A model generated the notes under the pieces. It was not told where the DNA came from. It saw nothing but the letters and a program-made list of their open reading frames with translations, and made no database searches. Below, piece by piece: positions 1 to 9,243 of a stretch of DNA of 64,000 nt (within the stretch, counting starts at the first letter, position 1; every line of letters starts with the position of its first letter). Source of the stretch: Marisediminitalea aggregata (GTDB lineage Bacteria; Pseudomonadota; Gammaproteobacteria; Enterobacterales; Alteromonadaceae); contig NZ_FQWD01000009.1 of the NCBI RefSeq assembly GCF_900129565.1, positions 36,336 through 100,335 on the forward strand. The letters run 5' to 3'. A program made the translations under genes and the position numbers.

Positions 1-2124
1 GATAGAGTCAAACAAACGGCCTGCCAACTTGGGTAAATCGGCGGCGCTATCCCGGGCTATGATTTGCTCCAACAGGCTATCTACCCTGCCCACACCAGCA
101 GCATTAAGCTCCAGCAGTTTGTCTCGCCCTGCGTCGAGTTTGGCTTTCAATTCGTTGTTCAGGGTATGGCTCTGACTTACCAACGTGTTAATCAATGCAC
201 TATCGTCTGGCATCAAACACGCAGTGATTAGCATTTCTTCCACGTTTTCGTATACTTTACCGCCGGTCGGGCAGGTTTGCTCGAATGCATTCAGACCTTC
301 GTGATACCACTTCAGCAGCACGGCCTGAGCGGAGTGCTCGATAACCGGTACATGGATCTGCACATCCTGGGTTTGCCCTATGCGGTCCAGTCGACCAATG
401 CGCTGTTCCAACAGGTCCGGCGTAAGCGGTAAGTCGAATAACACCAGATGATGAGCGAACTGGAAATTACGGCCTTCACTGCCGATTTCGCTACACAATA
501 ATATCTGCGCGCCGTCTTCCGGGTCAGCAAAGTAGTGAGCCGCTTTGTCGCGATCCACAATGCTCATGCCTTCGTGGAACACCGCCTGCCTGATGCCGGT
601 TTTAACCCGAATAGTTTCGGCTAACTGCTGGGCTGTGGCTGCACTTGCACAAATCAGCAGAACTTTGGCGGGTTTGACCGTGGGTAAGAATTCGAGTAGC
701 CAGCTGACCCTTGGGTCTTCATTTAACCACTGCTCTGTTAATCCAGGCTGGCGCTCCGGAAACAGTGCGGAAGACAATGAATCAATAGCGTCTACCGGAT
801 AGCAATTCGGGCGGGGTAGTGCATAGCTGTGTAATTGCCTTGCTGGAAAGCCTTCAATGGCTGCGCGTCGGTTGCGGAACAACAATCGGCCGGTACCGTG
901 ACAATCGATTAACTGGTGTAGTAGAGCGTCGCGGGACGCGGTGTCATTTACATCGTCAAACTGACTAACGATTTCCGGGGCCAGTGCCTGTAGCGCTTTA
1001 TAGGCGTCGTCTGTTAATGGCTCACCATCAATCAGTGGAGCAACCGCGTCTGCTAATGCGGCGTATTGTGACTCTTCCTCAAGGAACGTTGCATAGTCAT
1101 AAAAACGCGCCGGGTCGAGCAGGCGCAAACGGGCAAAGTGGCTTTCATGACCTAATTGGTCCGGCGTGGCGGTAAGCAGTAACACCCCCGGGGTGGCCTG
1201 AGCCAATTGCTCGACTAACTGGTATTCTTCCGAAGGCGCATCAGCCGACCAGGCCAGGTGATGGGCCTCATCTACAACCATGAGATCCCAACTTGTTTGC
1301 TGAATTTGCTGCTGGCGTTTAGGGTGTTGAGTCAGCCAGTTAAGTCCGCAGAGTATGAGCTGATCGTTGTCGAACGGATTGCTGCCTTCTTCACTTTCTT
1401 CCAGTGCCACACAACGGCTTTCATCGTAAATAGCAAAGGCCAGATTTACCCGGCGCAGCATTTCAACCAGCCATTGGTGAATAAGCGTGTCTGGCACAAT
1501 AATCAGAACGCGGCCAGCTCGACCGGTTTGAATTTGCTGGTGGATAATAAGCGCAGCTTCTATGGTTTTTCCCAAGCCCACTTCGTCGGCCAGCAGTACG
1601 CGGGGCGCGTGACGACGGCCCACTTCAGAGGCGATGTGCAACTGATGAGGAATGAGTTCTATACGGGCGCCCACCATGCCGATAGTGTCTGATTGCGCGT
1701 GCTGATGCTGGCTGCTTAGCGATGCCTCACGGACGTCGAACCAATTAGGGTGGTCGAACTGATAGTTAAACAACCGCTTCTCAGGTTGATTCAGGCGAAT
1801 GTGGTGATCGAGATTGGGTTCTGCCAGCGTGACTGACTGCTTGGTGTCTTCGCGCAGCCCCTGGTAAATCAGTACACCCTGCTGTTCACTGACGGTGTCG
1901 ACACACATGCTCCAGCCTTCCTGAGATTTCACGGTTTCGCCAGGTGTAAAAACCAGGCGCGTGAGCGGGGCATTGTCTTTGGTGTAAATGCGGCTCTCGC
2001 CCGTGGCGGGGTATAAAACTTCGATTGATCGAAAATCTACCCGAATAATGGCGCCCAGGCCTAAGTCGGTTTCAGTGTTACTTAGCCAGCGCTGACCAAT
2101 GGCGTATTGTGTGTCGGAACTCAT
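1..2124 (-). CDS. rapA: RNA polymerase-associated SWI2/SNF2 ATPase RapA (partial, C-terminus outside window)
   Basis: RapA binds core RNA polymerase and uses ATP to recycle stalled polymerase. The start is the ATG at 2124 (reading MSSDTQYAIGQRWLSNTETD, like the RapA N-terminus), and 708 codons stay open to the window edge. Visible motifs are Walker A ADEVGLGKTIEA near residue 178, the DEAH box VVDEAHHLA near 285, and the helicase motif VI region QRIGRLDRIGQ near 576. The family is about 960 residues, so roughly a quarter is missing because of the window edge and not because of damage. Identification is by family motifs and N-terminal similarity; I am confident. Confidence 0.95.
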   Translation of the reverse strand, partial: MSSDTQYAIGQRWLSNTETDLGLGAIIRVDFRSIEVLYPATGESRIYTKDNAPLTRLVFTPGETVKSQEGWSMCVDTVSEQQGVLIYQGLREDTKQSVTLAEPNLDHHIRLNQPEKRLFNYQFDHPNWFDVREASLSSQHQHAQSDTIGMVGARIELIPHQLHIASEVGRRHAPRVLLADEVGLGKTIEAALIIHQQIQTGRAGRVLIIVPDTLIHQWLVEMLRRVNLAFAIYDESRCVALEESEEGSNPFDNDQLILCGLNWLTQHPKRQQQIQQTSWDLMVVDEAHHLAWSADAPSEEYQLVEQLAQATPGVLLLTATPDQLGHESHFARLRLLDPARFYDYATFLEEESQYAALADAVAPLIDGEPLTDDAYKALQALAPEIVSQFDDVNDTASRDALLHQLIDCHGTGRLLFRNRRAAIEGFPARQLHSYALPRPNCYPVDAIDSLSSALFPERQPGLTEQWLNEDPRVSWLLEFLPTVKPAKVLLICASAATAQQLAETIRVKTGIRQAVFHEGMSIVDRDKAAHYFADPEDGAQILLCSEIGSEGRNFQFAHHLVLFDLPLTPDLLEQRIGRLDRIGQTQDVQIHVPVIEHSAQAVLLKWYHEGLNAFEQTCPTGGKVYENVEEMLITACLMPDDSALINTLVSQSHTLNNELKAKLDAGRDKLLELNAAGVGRVDSLLEQIIARDSAADLPKLAGRLFDSI

Positions 2125-2430
2125 CTCAATTACTACTCCGTGATAACGGGGGGCGTATTGTACTTATCCATCTGCGACCTGTCTTGTTCAATATAGCAAT
2201 CTTGCGGAATTACGCGTACTCGGTCGACGTTTTGATAGTACCTGAAGATAATTTTTACATTTTTTGCGCGAAAATAAGTGAATAAGTTAGCAAACTGGAT
2301 TATGGTGGAATTGTAGGTCGATGTGATGCGGAGTATAACGGTCAAAATCGGCACTTGGTTCTCCGCTCACACTGACCCTGTTAGCGCGTCGTTGTACAGA
2401 CGAGCTTGGTTATGTTCATTGGAGTGACGG
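2125..2430. other. Intergenic region between divergent rapA and phoH-like gene
   Basis: About 300 bases between two divergently transcribed genes, so it must hold both promoters. I see AT-rich stretches but no promoter convincing enough to place. A small open frame on the minus strand (2133-2354) has no recognisable protein and is not called. A GGAG ribosome-binding site precedes the ATG at 2431. Confidence 0.5.
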
Positions 2431-3828
2431 ATGCCAAGAAAATCAAATACAGATACAAGAATCTACGTCCTAGATACCAACATTCTGCTACACGAACCCC
2501 TCGCTTTCCTCTCTTTTAAAGAAAATGACGTTGTTGTCCCCATGACCGTTCTGGAAGAACTGGATTACATTAAAGACAGCAAAAAAGATGTGGCTCGCGA
2601 TGCCAGGGTATGTATTCGCGCTATGGAGGATTTACTGAGCGAAGCGACCCCGGAAGAAATGATTGCCGGCGTACCCCTTGAAGGTCTCGGCGCTGGCGAA
2701 AACCGACCGACGGGAACACTGTCTATTTTTGCTGATCTCAACATGGTCGAAGCGCAGCAAATTTTTACCAGTGACGAAAACGACAATCGCATCATTAATG
2801 TTGCACTGCACTTGCAGAAAACCTTCGCACCGAATCAGGTGGTGCTGGTAACCAAAGATTTGAATATGCGTCTGAAGGCTAAAGGGGCCGGGCTGGCGCA
2901 TGTTGAAGACTACCGTACTGACCAGTTGATAACCGACATCAAATATCTCACGAAAGGTTACCACCAATTTGAGGGAGATTTTTGGACTCAGGTCAAATCG
3001 GTAGATAGTCGCACTGAAGGTCGCGATACCATACATACGGTACCTCGTTCACTTCTGCCCGAAGCCTACGTAAACGAATTTCTGTTAGACGAAACCAACC
3101 ATTTTGCCGGGTTGGTTGAGTCCATGACCAGTGATCACTTTGATATTCTGGATCTTGGGTATGAGCGCTTGATGTCGCGACATGCCTGGGGAATTAATCC
3201 AAAAAACATTGGTCAGGCAATGGCGCTGCACTCGCTGTTAGACCCGCACATTGACTTAGTGATCCTGACCGGCCCAGCAGGAAGTGGTAAAACGCTCCTC
3301 GCATTGGCAGCAGCGCTGGAAATGGTGGTTGAACGCAACATGTACGACAAGATCATCGTGACCCGGAATACACCGGAGATTGCCGAGTCCATCGGCTTTC
3401 TGCCAGGCACCGAAGAAGAGAAAATGGCGCCGTGGCTGGCGGCTATTACCGACTCGTTGGAAGTGCTGCACAAACACGATGAGAACACCAAAGGCTCCAT
3501 GAACTACATCATGGAAAAGGCCAACATTCAGTTTAAGTCGATCAACTTTATGCGTGGGCGAAGTATTCAGAATGCGATCGTTATTCTGGATGAATCGCAA
3601 AACCTGACCGCATCACAGTTGAAGACCATCATTACTCGTTGTGGTGAAGGGACTAAGCTCATTTGCAGTGGTAACCTGGCGCAGATAGACAGTAACTACC
3701 TCAGCCCGGTTACATCCGGTCTGACTTACCTGGTAGAGAAATTCAAAGACTTCTCAGGCAGTTCAACCATTAACCTTGATGGTGTGGTGCGTTCACGTCT
3801 GGCTGACTTTGCGGAAAATCACCTGTAG
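2431..3828 (+). CDS. PIN domain-PhoH family ATPase (YlaK-type)
   Basis: The protein has two parts. An N-terminal PIN-like nuclease domain begins with DTNILLHEP (residues 15-23), whose Asp belongs to the metal site. A C-terminal PhoH P-loop ATPase has Walker A GPAGSGKT near residue 281 and Walker B VILDES near 384. This PIN-PhoH fusion of about 460 residues is common in gammaproteobacteria and is thought to act on RNA, possibly as a nuclease coupled to a helicase-like ATPase, but its substrate is not established. It should not be confused with the shorter PhoH/YbeZ. It is a single gene with its own promoter region and a stop 18 bases from the convergent neighbour. Confidence 0.9.
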   Translation: MPRKSNTDTRIYVLDTNILLHEPLAFLSFKENDVVVPMTVLEELDYIKDSKKDVARDARVCIRAMEDLLSEATPEEMIAGVPLEGLGAGENRPTGTLSIFADLNMVEAQQIFTSDENDNRIINVALHLQKTFAPNQVVLVTKDLNMRLKAKGAGLAHVEDYRTDQLITDIKYLTKGYHQFEGDFWTQVKSVDSRTEGRDTIHTVPRSLLPEAYVNEFLLDETNHFAGLVESMTSDHFDILDLGYERLMSRHAWGINPKNIGQAMALHSLLDPHIDLVILTGPAGSGKTLLALAAALEMVVERNMYDKIIVTRNTPEIAESIGFLPGTEEEKMAPWLAAITDSLEVLHKHDENTKGSMNYIMEKANIQFKSINFMRGRSIQNAIVILDESQNLTASQLKTIITRCGEGTKLICSGNLAQIDSNYLSPVTSGLTYLVEKFKDFSGSSTINLDGVVRSRLADFAENHL

Positions 3829-3846
3829 CAGTAACGCTAAGTCAGT

Positions 3847-4815
3847 TTAAGGAATTGTCTCCAGAGTGTAATTCCTGGAGGCAATGCCTTGTCTGGTCGA
3901 TTTGCTAACCTCTCCCAATTTCAATTGCCCCGGGCCGGTCGGGTCCAGCAAAATGAAGGGCAGTCCCTCGGCGTTAATTGTTTCGTCTGTTGCCAGTGGC
4001 GTCATGCTAATAGCAAGCAGAGCATGATCGTGTAGCAAGACCAGTTTCATTGGGTTATTCGGCAAAAACGCGCGAATTAAAGCGGCGGCTAATACGGCTT
4101 TGCTGTCGCAATCTCCCTTGTTTTGGTTGAGTATTGCCAGTGGTGGTGAGAAGCCTGAACCATTGCTCGACACTCGGTTTTCCAGTGTGTCATAGGGTAT
4201 CGCCTGGGCCCAGCTCAGCAACAGGTTGAGGTAAGAACGCGCATTCGACTGCTCATCAACAATGTCATAAAGCGATTGAGCGGCAGGCACCATAGGTAAG
4301 ACACTTTCCTGAATGTATCTCACGTGATTGGGCTTCACAGCTTTCTGTTGCAGAGGTGTGGTGTAGTGCTGGTAATAACGCTCTGTTAAATACGAGTCCA
4401 TGGTTTCTTTTTGGGTCTCTTTGAGTGACGCCGTAAGCGCTTCGAGCTGCTCTTCATCTTTGCCTGACAAGGAAAACGACAAGGTGTCGTGCCGTTTCGT
4501 CAGCGAAAAGCGGGCCACGCGCGGGTCTATTTGCTGCGCCGCTTTCATTAAGGCAATTTCCACCTCCCGCATGGCTAAACCCGGCTGATAATTTAGTTGT
4601 TGTTGCGGCAGCGACTGCAAAGTGTCAGCCGGTAACGTGAAGCTGATTTTACGCGCTTTACCGTCGTGATCTAGCCAGCGGTATTCGTAGCTGGCACCAC
4701 TGCCCGTACTTTTGCGTTGATAGTGCGTCTGCTCAGCGTAAGGCTGGCTACACAAGATAACCAGGCTCAACACTGTGAGTTGAATAAAACGAACCAGCAT
4801 AGGGGAAGCGCGCAT
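3847..4815 (-). CDS. Exported transglutaminase-like (papain-fold) domain protein
   Basis: The protein begins with a signal peptide (hydrophobic run LVRFIQLTVLSLVILCSQPYA), so it is probably periplasmic. The motif NKGDCDSKAVLAAALIRAF in the C-terminal half matches the catalytic-Cys segment of transglutaminase-like/papain-fold proteins. A His in LLHDHALLAIS and an Asp in LLDPTG could complete a Cys-His-Asp triad. The start is uncertain: an upstream TTG (4836) keeps the frame open, but ATG at 4815 or 4800 gives a better signal peptide. The substrate is unknown; the family includes proteases and peptidoglycan- or protein-modifying enzymes. It stands alone between two unrelated genes. Confidence 0.6.
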   Translation of the reverse strand: MRASPMLVRFIQLTVLSLVILCSQPYAEQTHYQRKSTGSGASYEYRWLDHDGKARKISFTLPADTLQSLPQQQLNYQPGLAMREVEIALMKAAQQIDPRVARFSLTKRHDTLSFSLSGKDEEQLEALTASLKETQKETMDSYLTERYYQHYTTPLQQKAVKPNHVRYIQESVLPMVPAAQSLYDIVDEQSNARSYLNLLLSWAQAIPYDTLENRVSSNGSGFSPPLAILNQNKGDCDSKAVLAAALIRAFLPNNPMKLVLLHDHALLAISMTPLATDETINAEGLPFILLDPTGPGQLKLGEVSKSTRQGIASRNYTLETIP

Positions 4816-4988
4816 TCCTTGTAGTTGAATAGCCAAAGTATAGTGGCTAAACGCAAACTTGCTCCGCTTGTGACGTAATTATGTGTGTCGTTTCTCGCTG
4901 TATACCGTGTGGTAACGGAATATTTGTATTGCGCTTACAGCTTACTCAATACAGCAATGAGACTATATAAAAAGTCTTACTGTCGCTC

Positions 4989-5423
4989 TCAGCTACTTAT
5001 ACGAAAATCATCGCCGGTCACATCGGATAAGATCACGGAGGTATCAGTAATACAAAACTGGCTCATTTCTTCCAGCATGGTGTCGAGTACTGTTGTTGAT
5101 GCAAGCGAGACCTCCAACACAAATGCATATTCTCCAGTAACGTTGTATGCTTTCAAAATAGACTCAGAAGCCTGAATATATTTAATTACTTTGGGCTCTT
5201 TTCCTGCGAAAGGCTTCACCCTGATGACTGCCGAAACGGCATGCCCCATAGTGCGAAGGTCAACAATCGCTTTGTAACCTGTGATAACCCCTTGCTCTTC
5301 CAACTTTCGTAGTCGCTCCGCCGTGGCTGGTGCAGACAAACAAGCCTCTTTTGCCAAATCTGAAATGGAAATACGCGCATTTTTCAACAGCGCATTCACG
5401 ATTCTGGTATTCTTTTTATCCAC
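4989..5423 (-). CDS. Lrp/AsnC family transcriptional regulator
   Basis: The 144 residues have the standard Lrp layout: an N-terminal winged helix-turn-helix (DLAKEACLSAPATAERLRKLEEQ, about residues 20-43) and a C-terminal RAM/AsnC ligand-binding domain with the beta-strand segment GHAVSAVIRVKPF. Family members sense amino acids and form octamers. The gene is divergent from the aminotransferase/cyclodeaminase pair at 5566-7646, with 142 bases between the starts. The simplest inference is that it is the local regulator of that pair, responding to the amino acid they process. Confidence 0.88.
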   Translation of the reverse strand: MDKKNTRIVNALLKNARISISDLAKEACLSAPATAERLRKLEEQGVITGYKAIVDLRTMGHAVSAVIRVKPFAGKEPKVIKYIQASESILKAYNVTGEYAFVLEVSLASTTVLDTMLEEMSQFCITDTSVILSDVTGDDFRISS

Positions 5424-5565
5424 TTAACTTTCCTATCTTTCGTTTCTAAATACCGTGATTTGTTAAGTTTTCAATCGGCTTTTCCTACGTTTATCTATGT
5501 CTTCAGTACGTTGAGGTTACTTATAATGACTTATCGGTGACCACAAATTGAAGAGATATAAATAA
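5424..5565. promoter_or_regulatory. Divergent control region between lrp-like and aminotransferase genes
   Basis: 142 bases separate two divergent starts and must contain both promoters and probably the Lrp-type operator. The stretch is AT-rich, as is usual for Lrp targets. I cannot assign a specific operator by eye. The ATG at 5566 is preceded by AAGAGAT, a weak ribosome-binding site. Confidence 0.4.
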
Positions 5566-6702
5566 ATGAAAATTAAAGAGTTTAGCCTCGAGAGAATTCA
5601 GTCTTTGTACGAAAACCTGGTAGAGCTTAATCTATCTGATAGTGGCGTGCACCCCTATAATTTAAGCGATCTTTTGAATGAAGAACAGCAACGAGCGTTG
5701 TTGGACATTGAATTAGGCTATGGCTGGACGAACGGAAGTGTCGAATTAAGACAAACCATTGCTAACTTGTACCCAGATAAAGGGCCTGACAACGTTATTG
5801 TCACTAACGGATCGGCTGAGGCAAACTTTTTAATGGTGATGAGTTTGTTGGAAAAAGACGATGAACTCATCGTCGTTGTCCCAAACTACATGCAAATCGC
5901 CGGTTGGGCAGAAGCAACAGGGGTAAAAGTAATCGAAACATCTTTGGATGAATCGAAAGGATGGGTGCCAGATATAAGCAAATTACAGTCGCTGGTGACC
6001 GACCGTACAAAAATGATCACCCTATGTCACCCAAACAATCCTACTGGTTCCACATTGCCACTGAGTGAAATGAAAAAACTGGTGCAATTTGCTCGAGACA
6101 ACGACATTTATTTACATGCTGATGAGGTCTACAAAGGAGCCGAATTTGATGGCGTTGAAATTCCAAGCTTCGTTGATTTATATGAGAAGGCAATCATTAC
6201 AAGTGGATTGTCAAAAGCAATGGCGATGCCCGGGTTAAGAATTGGCTGGTTGATTGGTTTGCCAGAAGATATTTATGCAAGTTGGCAACGGAAAGACTAT
6301 ACCAGTATCACAACGGGCGCGGTTAGTGAGTATGTTGCATCGATAGTGCTGCAACCCGACGCCCGAACTAAAATTCTGAATCGCAGTAAGCAGTACCTCA
6401 TTGATAATCTGAAAATACTCAGTGACTGGGTTTCGGTCAACCAATCCTGGGTGTCGTTCGTGCCACCAAAAGCAGGTGGGATGGCATTTCTAAAATATGC
6501 ATTAGATATTAATTCTACTCAACTCGCCCATGTGTTTCGTGAACAGTTAAATGTATTGGTGTTGCCCGGCGATGTTTATGGGTTGGACGGCTACTTTAGA
6601 GTCGGCATAGGCGCCCCAACCGCACATCTAAAGGAAGGGCTGGCACGCATTAGTCAGTATGTGTCAGATAATTATGACATTAAAACGAGTACGCCTGTAT
6701 GA
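5566..6702 (+). CDS. PLP-dependent aminotransferase, class I/II fold
   Basis: A fold-type I aminotransferase of 378 residues, normal for the family. The PLP lysine is seen in SGLSKAMAMPGLRIGW (K near residue 216), the CHPNNPTG motif binds cofactor and substrate, and HADEVYKG supplies the Asp that contacts the PLP ring nitrogen. The N-terminus (SGVHPYNLSDLL) resembles enzymes of the capreomycidine-synthase-like branch, but the substrate cannot be told from sequence. It overlaps the next gene by four bases (ATGA), so the two are translated together. It is divergent from an Lrp-type regulator. Confidence 0.88.
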   Translation: MKIKEFSLERIQSLYENLVELNLSDSGVHPYNLSDLLNEEQQRALLDIELGYGWTNGSVELRQTIANLYPDKGPDNVIVTNGSAEANFLMVMSLLEKDDELIVVVPNYMQIAGWAEATGVKVIETSLDESKGWVPDISKLQSLVTDRTKMITLCHPNNPTGSTLPLSEMKKLVQFARDNDIYLHADEVYKGAEFDGVEIPSFVDLYEKAIITSGLSKAMAMPGLRIGWLIGLPEDIYASWQRKDYTSITTGAVSEYVASIVLQPDARTKILNRSKQYLIDNLKILSDWVSVNQSWVSFVPPKAGGMAFLKYALDINSTQLAHVFREQLNVLVLPGDVYGLDGYFRVGIGAPTAHLKEGLARISQYVSDNYDIKTSTPV

Positions 6703-7646
6703 AGATCATCGCGCAATCGTCTATTCAGGCAATATTAGACAGCAAGGATTTCACAAAGGATATCGAAGGCAGCTTTGTCGCTTTCTCGAATGGACACGCC
6801 GTCATTCCTCCAGTTGCTGAGTTACTGATGGATAAAGGCGAAACACATATTAAATACGGTTTTATAAAAGAGCAGCCGTATTTTGTCATTAAAGTAGCGT
6901 CAGGCTTTTATCAGAATCCACAAATAGGTTTGTCTTCCAGTCAGGGCGTTGTCATATTGTTTAGTCTGGAAACCGGTGAGCCTGTCGCCTTTTTGCAAGA
7001 TGGTGGGATACTGACCAATTACCGCACGGCCTATGCTGGAGCGATTGCTGCTAAATACCTTGCTCCCACAGGTATTCAAGCGATAGGTATTATAGGTAGT
7101 GGTATTCAGGCCCAGTTACAGGCTCAAATGATTGCCGCTCAAACCGGATGTAATCACGTAATGTTGTGGGCCAGAAATTCCAACAATGCTAAACGATGTG
7201 CTGAGGCATTGGCATCATCTGGGCTTCAGGTTGAGCTTGTCGACTCGGTTTCCCGGGTTGCAGAGGCCAGTCAAATTATTGTGACAACCACACCATCGGA
7301 GCAACCGCTTATTAAGCCGGGCGACCTGAGCGGGGCAAAGCTAATCATTGCGGTCGGATCCGATACCGCTGAAAAGCAGGAACTGGACACGAATATACTG
7401 CTCGACGCCCGCCTGATTACTGACAGTAGAGCTCAGGCTACACTGCGGGGCGAGCTTTCTCATTTATTGAAAATCTCACCAGAGCATTCTACATCGGTAT
7501 CTGAGTTGGGGGAGATTATTGCAGGTAAGACAAACCTTGATACAGGCTACGAAGGGATCACTGTCGTTGACTTAACAGGCATTGCAACACAGGACCTTGC
7601 TATCGCTCAGGGGGTATTAAATGCTGCCTTGGAAAACAGTGAGTAG
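6699..7646 (+). CDS. Ornithine cyclodeaminase/mu-crystallin family protein
   Basis: The protein (315 residues) has the family pattern: TNYRTAYAGAIAAKYLA followed by the NAD(P) Rossmann motif IGIIGSGIQAQLQAQ near residue 130. Members of this family are ornithine cyclodeaminases, alanine dehydrogenases, ketimine or pyrroline-2-carboxylate reductases, or EutC-type ectoine catabolism proteins. The sequence alone does not decide between these. Translational coupling with the aminotransferase suggests the two act in turn on one amino acid, with one step making an oxo acid or cyclic imine and the other reducing or deaminating. A hairpin terminator follows. Confidence 0.85.
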   Translation: MKIIAQSSIQAILDSKDFTKDIEGSFVAFSNGHAVIPPVAELLMDKGETHIKYGFIKEQPYFVIKVASGFYQNPQIGLSSSQGVVILFSLETGEPVAFLQDGGILTNYRTAYAGAIAAKYLAPTGIQAIGIIGSGIQAQLQAQMIAAQTGCNHVMLWARNSNNAKRCAEALASSGLQVELVDSVSRVAEASQIIVTTTPSEQPLIKPGDLSGAKLIIAVGSDTAEKQELDTNILLDARLITDSRAQATLRGELSHLLKISPEHSTSVSELGEIIAGKTNLDTGYEGITVVDLTGIATQDLAIAQGVLNAALENSE

Positions 7647-7662
7647 GCCAACGGCGCAGCGT

Positions 7663-7691
7663 AAAATGGCACACAAGCTGTGTGCCGTTTT
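7663..7691. terminator. Bidirectional hairpin terminator between cyclodeaminase-family gene and cysG
   Basis: A 13-bp inverted repeat (AAAATGGCACACA with TGTGTGCCGTTTT, one mismatch) and a 3-base loop lies between convergent genes. A-runs and T-runs on both sides let it work in both directions. Confidence 0.8.
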
Positions 7692-7695
7692 ACAG

Positions 7696-9078
7696 TTATT
7701 CAAACCAATTGAGCTTTGACTGAAGTGACACCACGCTGCCAACAATGATTAATGTGGGCGGTTTCATTTCGCTCAGTTGTGGATGAGTCACAATGCTCGA
7801 CAATGTTGCGGTCAGCACTTTCTGATCGCTGGTTGTGGCTTTCTGAACCAAGGCGATAGGTGTGTCAGCGCTTAACCCATGTTTTATGAGTTGTTCACAA
7901 ATAATAGGAAGTCCGGTCAGGCCCATGTAGAACACAATGGTTTGGTTACCTTGCGCTAAACCCTGCCAGTTTAAATCAATGGTTCCGTCTTTCAGGTGGC
8001 CGGTGGCGAATACCACAGACTGCGCGAGGTCTCTGTGGGTAAGCGGAATACCAGCATAAGCACCAGCACCTGCTGCAGCGGTGATACCAGGGACAACCTG
8101 AAAGCTAATACCGGCCGTTAACAATGTTTCAATTTCTTCGCCACCCCGGCCAAAAATAAACGGGTCGCCGCCTTTTAAACGTACTACCCGGTTACCGGCT
8201 TTTGCCTGGTCGACCAGAATTTGGTTAATGTCGTGTTGAGGCACGGTGTGGTGGCTCTTGGCTTTACCCACGTAAATCTTTTCTGCATCACGGCGAACCA
8301 GCTCCAGGATCTGGGGTGAGACCAAGCGGTCATACACAACGACATCGGCTTTTTGCATTAATCGCAGTGCGCGGAATGTGAGTAAGTCCGGATCACCCGG
8401 GCCAGCACCAACCAGGTATACCTGACCTTCAGTCTGCTTTTGTTCAGACGCATCTTCAAGTGCTGCCAAAAACTTCTGCTCGGCTTTGTCATCATTGCCT
8501 TGTGTGACTTCTTCAGCAATATCGCCTTCCAGCACAGACTCCCAGAAATAGCGACGCTCGGTGACCGTCGATAGTGACTGCTTTACTTTCTCGCGGAATC
8601 GCTCTGAAAAAGAGCCCAGCTTGCTCAGGTTGGCAGGCAGAATGGACTCCAGTTTTTGACGTAAATAACGCAGCAATACGGGAGCGTTGCCGCCGCTGCT
8701 CATCGCAATGACCAGCGGAGAACGGTCTATGATAGACGGGGTAATAAAGCCGCACAGCGGGGTGTTGTCTACCACGTTTACCAGCATGTTGCGCTGAGTC
8801 GCCAGCTTATGAATGTCAGCGTTTAACGCTTCGTCACTGGTGGCAACAAAGACCATGCGGCGACTATCCAGATCGCTTTCTTCAAAGGCACGCTCGACAA
8901 GTGTAACCTGATCTGATTCTGCTAAATGACGCACCGTCGTGCAGACTTCGGGAGCTACCACAGTAATGTGTGCCGGACTTTTTAGTAAAAGCTCCAGCTT
9001 GCGGGCGGCCACCTCACCAGCACCCACAATTAAAACTTGCAGTGCCTGGGCATCAATAAAAATCGGAAAATATCGCAT
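7696..9078 (-). CDS. cysG: Siroheme synthase CysG (trifunctional)
   Basis: CysG makes siroheme from uroporphyrinogen III for sulfite and nitrite reductases. The N-terminal half is the NAD-dependent precorrin-2 dehydrogenase/ferrochelatase (VGAGEVAARKLELLL from about residue 17, and SSGGNAPVLLRYLR). The C-terminal half is the SAM-dependent uroporphyrin-III C-methyltransferase (VGAGPGDPDLLT near residue 223, then RLKGGDPFIFGRGGEE and PGITAAAGAGAYAGIPLTHR). Its 460 residues equal the usual CysG length. No cysteine-biosynthesis partner lies beside it here. Confidence 0.96.
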   Translation of the reverse strand: MRYFPIFIDAQALQVLIVGAGEVAARKLELLLKSPAHITVVAPEVCTTVRHLAESDQVTLVERAFEESDLDSRRMVFVATSDEALNADIHKLATQRNMLVNVVDNTPLCGFITPSIIDRSPLVIAMSSGGNAPVLLRYLRQKLESILPANLSKLGSFSERFREKVKQSLSTVTERRYFWESVLEGDIAEEVTQGNDDKAEQKFLAALEDASEQKQTEGQVYLVGAGPGDPDLLTFRALRLMQKADVVVYDRLVSPQILELVRRDAEKIYVGKAKSHHTVPQHDINQILVDQAKAGNRVVRLKGGDPFIFGRGGEEIETLLTAGISFQVVPGITAAAGAGAYAGIPLTHRDLAQSVVFATGHLKDGTIDLNWQGLAQGNQTIVFYMGLTGLPIICEQLIKHGLSADTPIALVQKATTSDQKVLTATLSSIVTHPQLSEMKPPTLIIVGSVVSLQSKLNWFE

Positions 9079-9200
9079 AGCAGACTCATCTCACAGTAAC
9101 TGCGTTTAGTTTGCCTGAAATTAATATTGTATAAATGAATTAAAAAATATTTTTCAGATTAAAAAGTTATTATGGCCAGGGGGCGACTTTTCGGGCCCCG

Positions 9201-9236
9201 AAACAAAAACCGGCAGGGTGGTTACACGCTGCCGGT
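9201..9236 (-). terminator. Rho-independent terminator of the DEAD-box helicase gene
   Basis: Read on the minus strand, an 8-bp stem ACCGGCAG/CTGCCGGT with a 12-base loop is followed by a T-rich tail, just after the helicase stop codon. Confidence 0.75.
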
Positions 9237-9243
9237 TGAGTTT

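Noticed and set aside
2133..2354. Minus-strand frame of 73 codons upstream of rapA
   Set aside because: No ribosome-binding site, no recognisable protein, and it lies in the region that must carry two promoters.
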